From the NCBI GenBank assembly GCA_006176705.1, contig QRFJ01002477.1, positions 53,617 to 117,616 on the forward strand: DNA of 64,000 nt, in the 5' to 3' direction. The DNA comes from Cocos nucifera (Eukaryota > Streptophyta > Magnoliopsida > Arecales > Arecaceae). The position numbers and the translations under genes are program-made. Each line of letters opens with the position of its first letter. Position 1 is the stretch's first letter. This document shows positions 56,398 to 64,000 of the stretch, piece after piece. The notes beneath the pieces were generated by a model, which had not been told where the DNA came from, did not search any database, and saw nothing but the letters and a program-made list of their open reading frames with translations.

Positions 56398-58201
56398 CTA
56401 AAGCCAATTGGCTACAAGTCTAAGTCCCATCTTCTCAAGGTGGGCTTCGATCTTCTGCTGGCCCAACGGCTTTGTAAGTGGGTCTGCCACATTATCTGCG
56501 GAGTTGACTCTCTTGACCTCAACATAACCCTTCTCGAGGTAATCGCGGATGAGGTGGTATCGCCGCTCAATATGCTTGGATTTTGGTGAGACCTCGGCTC
56601 CTTAGCAAGGGCTATGGCGCCATTGTTGTCGCAGTATAGAGGAATGGCATCTGATGGCATTACTCCAATTTCTGCAGCAAACTTCTTATACCAGAATGCT
56701 TCCTTCGCAGCCTCTGATGCAGCGATATATTCTGCTTCCATGGTGGAATCTGCTATCACCAGTTTGCTTGAAACTCTTCCAGCTGACAGCACCACCATTG
56801 CACACAAACAGACTCCCAGATGTCGACTTTCGATCATCTATATCGGACATGAAATCCGAGTCTGTGTATCCCTGGACTTGGAGTTCTCCATTACCAAAGA
56901 CCAACATCATATCCTTAGTTCTTCTCAAGTACTTAAGGATACATTTCACAGAAGTCCAGTGTTCTTCACCTGGATTTGACTGATATCTGCTTGTGACACT
57001 CACAGCATGGGCTATATCAGGTCGTGTACATAGCATGGCATACATGAGGCTCCCTATTGCAGAAGCATAAGGGATCTTGCTCATGCGTTCTATTTCCTCA
57101 GGTGTGCTGGGGCACATCTTCTTGGAAAGATGAATACCATGTCTGAAGGGTATTAATCCCCTCTTAGAGTTTTCCATACTAAACCTCTTTAGTACTTTCT
57201 CTATGTACATCTTCTGTGAAAGTCCTAGCATCCTATTCGGTCTATCCCTATAGACCTTAATTCCTAGAATAAAGGATGCTTCACCTAGGTCTTTCATGGA
57301 GAATTCCTTGGACAACCATAATTTGACTGATTGTCAACATGGGAATATCATTCCCAATAAGGAGGATGTCATCCACGTACAATACGAGGAAGACAACAGC
57401 GCTCCCACTGACCTTTTTGAAAACACATGGTTCCTCTTCATTTTTGATGAAACCAAACATTTTTGATCACATCATTGAAATGAGTGTTCCAGCTCCGAGA
57501 TGCTTGCTTAAGTCCATATATGGACCTTTGCAGCTTGCAAACCTTGTGATCAGTATCACTGGATGTGAAACCTAGCGGCTGTTCCATATAGATATCTTCC
57601 TCAAGATATCCATTTAAGAATGCCGTTTTCACGTCCATTTGCCATATTTCATAATCGAAATAGGCTGCAACAGGCAAGCAATGTGCGGATGGATTTTAGC
57701 ATAGCCACTGGGGAAAAGGTATCCTGATAGTCAATGCCTTCGCATTGACTATAACCTTTTGCCACTAGTCTAGCCTTGAATGTCTCCACATTCCCATCTG
57801 CACCAATCTTTCTCTTGAAGATCCATTTACACCCAATAGGTACTATACCTTCTGGTGGATCTACCAAGGTCCAGACTTGGTTTGAGTGCATCGAGTCAAT
57901 TTCTGACTGCATTGCCTCTAGCCATTTCTCGGAGTCGATATCTGATATCGCCTCGTTGTAGGTTTTGGGATCATCACCATGAGCACCATTACCTACGAGG
58001 AACATTTTCTCTACTTTCCTCTGAAATAATACCTAAGTATCTTTCAGGGGGATGGAAAACTCTTTCCGATCTACGAGGTGGAGGAGGTAGTGTTCTTATT
58101 GGCTCAACCTGATTTGGTTCCAATTGGTCCTTAGCTCGTACTTGTGAGACTTTCTCATCAAGCTTAATCTGCTTTCCAATGCCGCTATCTTGAATAAACT
58201 A
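56398..58201 (-). pseudogene. pol: A3 pol, reverse transcriptase and RNase H, broken
   Basis: Minus frames: 58005-57649 (NQVWTLVDPPEGIVPIGCK), 57677-57438 (MDVKTAFLNGYLEEDIYM, RSIYGLKQASRSWNTHF), catalytic YVDD at 57379-57368, and 57315-56686 (FSMENSKRGLIPFRHGIHLS, SKIPYASAIGSLMYAMLCTR, DSDFMSDIDDRKSTSGSLF). RNase H ends at 56400-56398. Frame shifts lie near 57668, 57455, 57325 and 56765. The region upstream begins after the TAG (58201-58199) shared with A2. Confidence 0.9.
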
Positions 58202-59540
58202 TTTTTCAAGAAAGATGGCATGTCGACTCACAATCACATTGTGGTCTTCTGGAATGTAGAAATAGTATCCTAATGACTCTTTAGGATATCCTATGAATCG
58301 AGCTCTGAAAGGACCTAAACTCTAACTTGTCCGCTTGTTGTCTTTTGACATGAGCCGGACAACCCCAAATTCTGAGATGACTCAGACTTGGTTTCTTACC
58401 GTGCCATATCTCATACGGTGTGGTAGGAACGGTTTTAGAGGGAACCCTATTCAGTAGATAAATTGAAGTTAACAATGAGTGTCCCCAAAGAAAATCAGGG
58501 AGGTCTGTGAAGCTCATCATGGATCGAACCATATCCAATAGAGTCCGATTTCTCCATTCTGAAACCCCGTTGAGTTGAGGTGTTCCTGGTGGAGTCCATT
58601 GAGAGACTATGCCATTTTCCTTGAGATAGTCTAGGAATTCCTCGGCTAAGGTATTCACCTCCTCGATCTGATCGAAGAACCTTAATGGGTTTTTCCAGTT
58701 TGTTTTTCTACTTCATGTCTGAATTCTTTGAACTTTTCAAAAGCTTCAGACTTGTGTCTCATAAGATACACATACCCATACCTAGACAGATCATCGGTAA
58801 AGGTAATGAAGTAGACAAAATTGCCTCTAGCCGGCACATCAAATGGGCCGCACACATCAGTATGTACTAGGGCAAGGAGATCTGTGGCCCTCTCCCCATG
58901 TCCAACAAAAGGGAGTTTAGTCATTTTGCCTTGAAGACAAGATTCACAAGTTGGATATGACTCGGAAAGTCAATGGACTCAATAGCCCATTTTTCTCCAA
59001 TTTGTTGATCCTATCTTCTGCTATATGACCTAATCTCAGGTGCCATAGATATCTATCGTTTGGACTATCCCTAGGTCGTTTGGCATTCACGTTTTGCTCG
59101 ATAGTTAGAACAGGTACATCAATATGTAGCTGATAAAGACCATTAATAAGGAAACCATTTGCAATTTTATTTCTTTCATAAAGAATGTTACAATGGTCCT
59201 TAAAGAAGGTAATCACATAGCCTTCTTGTGCTAAGCATGAAACAGAAATCAAATTCCTGCTAGCTGCAGGCACATAATAACAGTCTTTCAAAACTAAGTC
59301 TAAACCAGATGGTAATCGAAGAGGGTATGTTCCCACGGCTACTGCAGCAACTCTTGCTCCATTACCGATGCGTAGGATCATGTCTCCATCCCTCAGCCTC
59401 CTGCTATCCTCAAGACCCTGCATGGAAGTGCACAGATGAGCACTAGAACCAGAGTCAAGCACCCAACTGGATGCAGAAGAAATCGTAAGGTTAGACTCAA
59501 TAACGAGCATACCTCCAGAAGGACCTTCCTTCTTGTTCTT
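58202..59540 (-). pseudogene. pol: A3 pol, protease and integrase, broken
   Basis: Continuous with gag in one long frame down to 58944: protease WVLDSGSSAHLCTSMQ (about 59468-59420) and pre-integrase RYLWHLRLGHIAEDRINKLE. One extra G near 58962 shifts the frame; MTKLPFVGHGERATDLLALV starts the next piece (58924-58682), then a shift near 58692 before the Glu-containing core ends in NGIVSQWTPPGTPQLNGVSE (58658-58281). An indel near 58310 precedes the C-terminal part. Confidence 0.9.
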
Positions 59541-60347
59541 CAGGGTGGCCAGGTAAGTAGGGCAGTTCCGCTTCCAATGGCCGTCGCTGTTGCAATGGAA
59601 ACACTTTCCTTTGACATCGGCCTTTTTCTTCGGCTCTGCCTTCTTCTTCTTTGTTCCTTCCACCTTCTGCTTTTTCGCAGACTTCTTTTTCTTTCCATAA
59701 GACTTTCTTTTGGAAGAAGTCCGTTCCATAGCAAGAACTGAGCCTTTAGAACCTTTCATAGAAAGCTCAGCGGTAACCAGCATATTCATTAATTCGGCCA
59801 AGGAATTTTGAAGTTTATGCATGTGGTAATTCATGATGAATTGCCCATATGCATCAGTCAAGGATTGCAGAATAATATCATTCTGCAGGTCCAAGTCTAA
59901 CTTCACACCGAGCTTCTCAAGCTCTTCCATGTCCTTGATCATTGTCAGACAGTGATCTTGGACTGACTGCCCATCACGCATCTTAGCCTTAAAAAGTCAT
60001 TTCGTGACTTGATATTTGGCTGCGCGACTCTGTTCACCAAACATCTCCTGCAGGTGAGCCAACATTTGGCGAGCAGTCCCGATATCTTCATGTTGGCGCT
60101 GGAGCTCATCAGACATCGAGCCCAACATGTAATATCTGGCCTTATTATCTTCGTCTATCCATTTTTCCAGAGACGCTCTCTGTTCAATGGATGGACGGGC
60201 TGGTAAGGTGGGAGGGTCCTGGTCCAGTACATGGGTTAACTTCTCGGAACCCAAAATAATTTTGTAGTTCCTGAGCCAATCTTTATAATTGGGTCCAGTC
60301 AGTCTATGTGTGTCCAGGATACGTGCCAATGGGTTGGACGCAGACAT
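59541..60347 (-). pseudogene. gag: A3 gag, interrupted only by the shared TGA
   Basis: The ATG at 60347-60345 (MSASNPLARILDTHRLTGPN) runs open to the TGA at 59999-59997, then the same frame continues through the nucleocapsid knuckle CFHCNSDGHWKRNC (about 59603-59562, intact CCHC) into protease. The frame holds from 60347 to 58944 apart from the one TGA codon, so this copy would give a Gag-protease-integrase fusion if that TGA were read through. The acceptor-like CTACATAG ends at 60352. Confidence 0.9.
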
Positions 60348-62206
60348 TTTCCTATGTAGAGAGTCAAAGATTCTAGTTAGATACTGTAATTATGACTTGA
60401 CCAATTTATTTAGAAATTTTATTTTTAAACAAATTAGCTCCCACTATTTTCTCGGATCCCTACACTCCCTCTGTAGAGATGCGAAAATCTCCATGATTAA
60501 TGATTTCTAGTGGGTGGTGCGGTCTCACCAACTGACTCATCACCTCACCTAACAGTTATTGGTGATGGGTTAGCCAATGAGTGAACAACTCTTGTTCAAT
60601 GATTCTCTAATCATGGTGCACCCAAACTTGGTCTCTAATTCATGAATCTCACCGTATCCGAAATATTGATCCACTCCTTAGTTAAGTCAGACCCACCATT
60701 TGCATAGACTGGGTTCCTAATTGAGTCTCTCACCGTATCCAAATATTGAGCCCAACTCATCCTCCAGCCCATAGCATCCAATGCCTAATAGACATGGTTG
60801 CATCTTTTCCGGTGCAACTGAGCCACTGTATCCAGCCGAGAACAATCAACCCCGGAAAGGGCCCGCACATCTACAATGGTGGAAGACCTCAGACTTAATC
60901 TTTTCTTAGGGAGAATTGATTCAGGTCTCATTAAACTAGACTTTGTCATAGTCATAACAATTATGACTAACCTAGTGGCATGGGTTAGCTCGGATTATTG
61001 ACCACCTCAGATCAGAACTGTGTCAACAGATATGGCCAGGTAAGTGAGACCGGTGGAAGGAATATGCCATTAACTCGTACAAGAATGCATTCAGGTCGAG
61101 TAGCTTCCAATTAAAAACCAGTCGGTCGTATGTGCCAAACTTACCTTAGACACCAAATTATTGAGCCAGAACCAATTGGGTTAGCCTACAATCCAGACTC
61201 TAACCTCTGAGCCTAATTAGGTCTTGCTTGATCGTGACTCGATCTTGACCCAGACTTAATCCTATTAGGCTGGTCAATTTAAGCATTGTTGATCCCATCT
61301 AACCAACTCTTGATTCGGTTTGATCAACCGCTTAGACCTAATTGAGCTACCCAAGCCCGAACCCAGTATTATGAATATGTCTTAGATCTAAAATTCTCAA
61401 TTTTAGACCTAATTGATATTCCATAATCTTAATTTTTAATTAAGTAGGGTTCATAAACAAAATATGCACAATAAATCCTAGGGTTTCAGGATCTAGGGTT
61501 TTGCAGAAAGTAAGTTTTGGGTTTCTGATTAAGGACGAACACGCAGCACCCCTACACATCATAAGAACACCCCATCGAATGGGAAGAGAGGGCCTTTAAA
61601 CCCTTCTTCATTCTTATGATCGGACGGCCAAGAGGAACGCCTTAATCAGGAACATGCAATACTACAAAATAGTTTTAGATCTATATCATATATCTCATAT
61701 ACAAATTAGATCTAATCATGGCATATTTTGCATACATCTCATGTATCGAAATCATGCATATTTTTAGATCTAAATTATCTCATAATAATCTAAAAAATTA
61801 GATTTAAATTGATCTAATCAAAATAAATTCTAATCTAGACAATTATGTAGAACTATTCTACAACTAGTCTAGACATGCATCAATCATATCTCATATGATA
61901 TTTAAAAATTAAATAATTTTATTTGCTATTTTTTAGATGTTATTATAACCATTATAATATCAAAAAATAGTAAATAAATTGATCTAAAATATGATTTAAT
62001 CAAATTAAATTGAAAACATACAAGACTATTCTATAGAACTATTCTATTTTAGAACTAGTCATGCATATTTTCTAATCTTAGATCCAAATCATTTAATTTT
62101 AATTTTTTCTAATTTCAGATCTGATCACATCTCATGTGACATCTAAAATTATTTATTTTTTAATTAAAATAAATTTAAAATTAGATCTAAATACTTTTAG
62201 AACCTT
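60348..62206 (-). other. A3 leader
   Basis: Non-coding leader colinear with A1 and A2. The structured element is at 61525-61649 with outer arms CTGATTAAGG and CCTTAATCAG. The predicted leader intron runs from 62395 (in the LTR) to 60352 on the minus strand. No gene seen. Confidence 0.8.
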
Positions 62207-62219
62207 GGCTCTGATACCA
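62207..62219 (-). other. Primer-binding site of A3
   Basis: Plus-strand GGCTCTGATACCA is the complement of TGGTATCAGAGCC, next to the 5' LTR. Confidence 0.9.
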
Positions 62220-62221
62220 GT

Positions 62222-64000
62222 TGAAGGAAAATCCTGATTTTTCGGACCAGGTTCGTTCAGATCTGATCAGATCAAGAGATATATTTCAAAAATTTTTTCT
62301 TTGATCCTAATTAGATCTGAGATATTTTAGATCTGATTATTATTATTTTAAAAAATAAAATAAAATCTAGATAAATTAAATCAAATTTAATTTACCTTGA
62401 TAGTGGGTAATCCTATTACCCGTTGATGATCCTGTAAGCAGCGGAAGATTCTGGATCTAGCCACGCAAGTGCCTGGCCTCTACCGATATCCACTCGGGCT
62501 GGATCTGGAGATCCTCTTCTTCTCTATCACATCTCCAAAAATTAGATCTGGATCTGATCTGGAGGATCTTCAAAACTCCTTTTGAAGATCAGCAGTCGTC
62601 CTTTGCAGCAGTGCAGCCTTCTAGCTTTTGAGTCGCCTTTCTCTTGATCTGGATCGCACCAACCAAGAATCCAAAACACTTTTGGACGTGGAGAGGAGAG
62701 GGAGAAGATGCTTTGGCATGGAGGAAGGAGAGGGAGAGGCAGCCTTGGGGCATGGAGATCTCTAATTAATTCAGATTCTCTTTGAGTTGGGCGCAGGGTC
62801 TTATTTATAGACTAACTGTGATCCAACTCCTCTTCTTCCCAACCAATCACAACTCTTTATGTAAAATCAGATCTAAATCTGATTGGTGGGAATAGAGTCC
62901 CCTGGATTCCTCCTTAGAGGGTGCCTAAGACCAGTCAAAGTTGGTTCTTAGGAGAACTCTAATTGGAATCCAAAAAGGAGATGGAGTCCCTGTCCAACAG
63001 GGACTCCTAGGCGCCTCCAACTTGGGCACACGCCAAGGGTGGCGTGCGCCCTCTTCCTTGCCAGGTTCTGGCAGGGGGACAGGCCCCCACCAGCTCTCCA
63101 ATAGGTGCATGACATGTGGACAAAAGTCAAAGTATCAATGGTCAACATTTGACCAGTCAAAGGTAGACTTTTGACCAAAGTCAAAGAACAAGAAATGGCA
63201 GGTGACCAAAAATGGCAGGTAATGTCTTACAAAATAAGACAACCTTTTCTGACTTGGACAACCTCCAGTCAGACCATATGAAGGCCTCTGATTGAGCACA
63301 AACTCCTTTGGCTCAGTCAGGACAACTTATTTATGATAGTAAAAGAAGAACGTTAGGTTCAATCGAGTGCTAGCACGATTTTCTTGAACCTAATTGAATC
63401 TCATTCAGATCAATTGAACTAGATCAGTTCAATTGATGATCACCAAATTCAAACCCTTGTTTGTGTGACCCAGTTAGGTTCAGTTCTGTATGGTAATGGG
63501 ATATGTCATGATCTCTATCATCGACATCATCGAAACTCCTTTCGATGGATCAGAACTCTTCTGATTCGAACAGCTAGAATGATCGATCATCTAAATCATT
63601 CTAATTGCTCCCAAAATCCACCAGTGACACCTAGCAGTATATGGTGGCAACCCATCAGAGCTGAATGCGAACCTCTTGGTGCAGCTACCTGTGTGATTAA
63701 GTTCTTCTATCTTGAGCCCCGATCAGATTAGGGTTAAGGTAAACTCGTCAAACCCTAGTTTCTGTCATATGATGTAATCATTCGATTCGAGTCCGATGTG
63801 AAAATCTAAATAGAAAACTCTTTCTATTATTTCACTCTGCCATGGCCATGGGCTTCTGGACTTGATTCTCATGATTATCATAGGGCTGCTCCTCTACCAC
63901 CGAGGTAGATAGATTCCATCTTGATGCAATCCAGTTCCTACAATGAACATGCTATAGCCAACATACACCTCAGGGTTCCATATGGCTAGGAGATCGAGTA
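62222..64000 (-). repeat. A3 5' LTR, cut by window end
   Basis: On the plus strand it begins TGAAGGAAAATCC and matches the A3 3' LTR to the window end; about 500 bp should be missing. TATA at 62810-62800, W-box cluster about 63123-63186, splice-donor-like CAAG|GTAAAT at 62396|62395 (minus). Confidence 0.95.

Larger units (their letters stand above)
54104..64000 (-). mobile_element. Copia element A3, minus strand, cut by window end
   Basis: 3' LTR 54104-56383, internal 56384-62221, 5' LTR 62222 to beyond 64000. The internal length (5838 bp) is close to A2 (5847 bp). The left target candidate is CTGCC (54099-54103). It is the most intact A coding copy here and lies in inverted orientation to A1/A2. 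Confidence 0.95.

Noticed and set aside
1..64000. Host genes between elements
   Set aside because: Every stretch could be assigned to an LTR, leader or gag-pol of a retroelement; no exon-like sequence outside them was found.

Overview
The window is plant nuclear DNA made almost entirely of LTR retrotransposons stacked inside one another. I found no host gene, rRNA, tRNA gene or CRISPR array. Most elements are Ty1/copia: the pol order is protease, integrase, reverse transcriptase, RNase H, and the primer-binding sites match the 3' end of plant initiator Met-tRNA (TGGTATCAGAGCC). One fragment looks like a Ty3/gypsy Tat-type element. The long LTRs (about 2.3-2.9 kb), AT-rich leaders and nesting fit a large repeat-rich plant genome, perhaps a palm or another monocot. 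The species cannot be fixed from the sequence.

I use letters for the families. Left to right: the 3' part of an A-family LTR (1-1185); the 3' LTR end and leader of an old copia element C (1186-2755); a gypsy-like LTR F with a minisatellite and a spliced antisense gag-like gene (2756-5991); a minus-strand copia element D (5992-7680 and 37741-39819). D is split by copia element B1 (7681-37740). B1 carries a solo LTR G (11661-14039, perfect 5-bp target duplication) and, in its 3' LTR, a compound A-family insertion (18585-35442) laid out LTR-partial internal-LTR-internal-LTR. D is split again by a minus-strand B-like element E (39820-43659, right part outside the window). E is split by B2 (43660-54103), and B2's 3' LTR is split by minus-strand A3 (54104 to beyond 64000). 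The nesting C > F > D > E > B2 > A3 is six levels deep. Two junctions have both target-site copies in view.

Every gag-pol here is broken. B1 and B2 share at least four stop codons and the same damaged protease and zinc-knuckle residues. The three A copies share a TGA in gag, and the two A copies that reach that far also share a TAG between integrase and RT. A copies otherwise differ largely by single-base indels, which could be decay or long-read assembly error.

The most interesting signals are non-coding. (1) The leaders of B1, B2 and C each carry two copies of a ~70-nt cloverleaf-like element whose outer and central stems show compensatory changes. (2) The A leaders carry a different ~125-nt nested-stem element. 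(3) Families A, B and C (and probably E) have a splice-donor-like AAG/CAG|GTAA (GTAT in E) near the LTR 3' end, and A and B1 have an acceptor just before the gag ATG. Splicing would therefore remove PBS, leader structure and all in one intron of about 2 kb, separating translated from packaged RNA. (4) The A LTR promoter has a dense W-box (TTGAC) cluster about 300-400 bp upstream of a TATA box, surrounded by short-loop palindromes.
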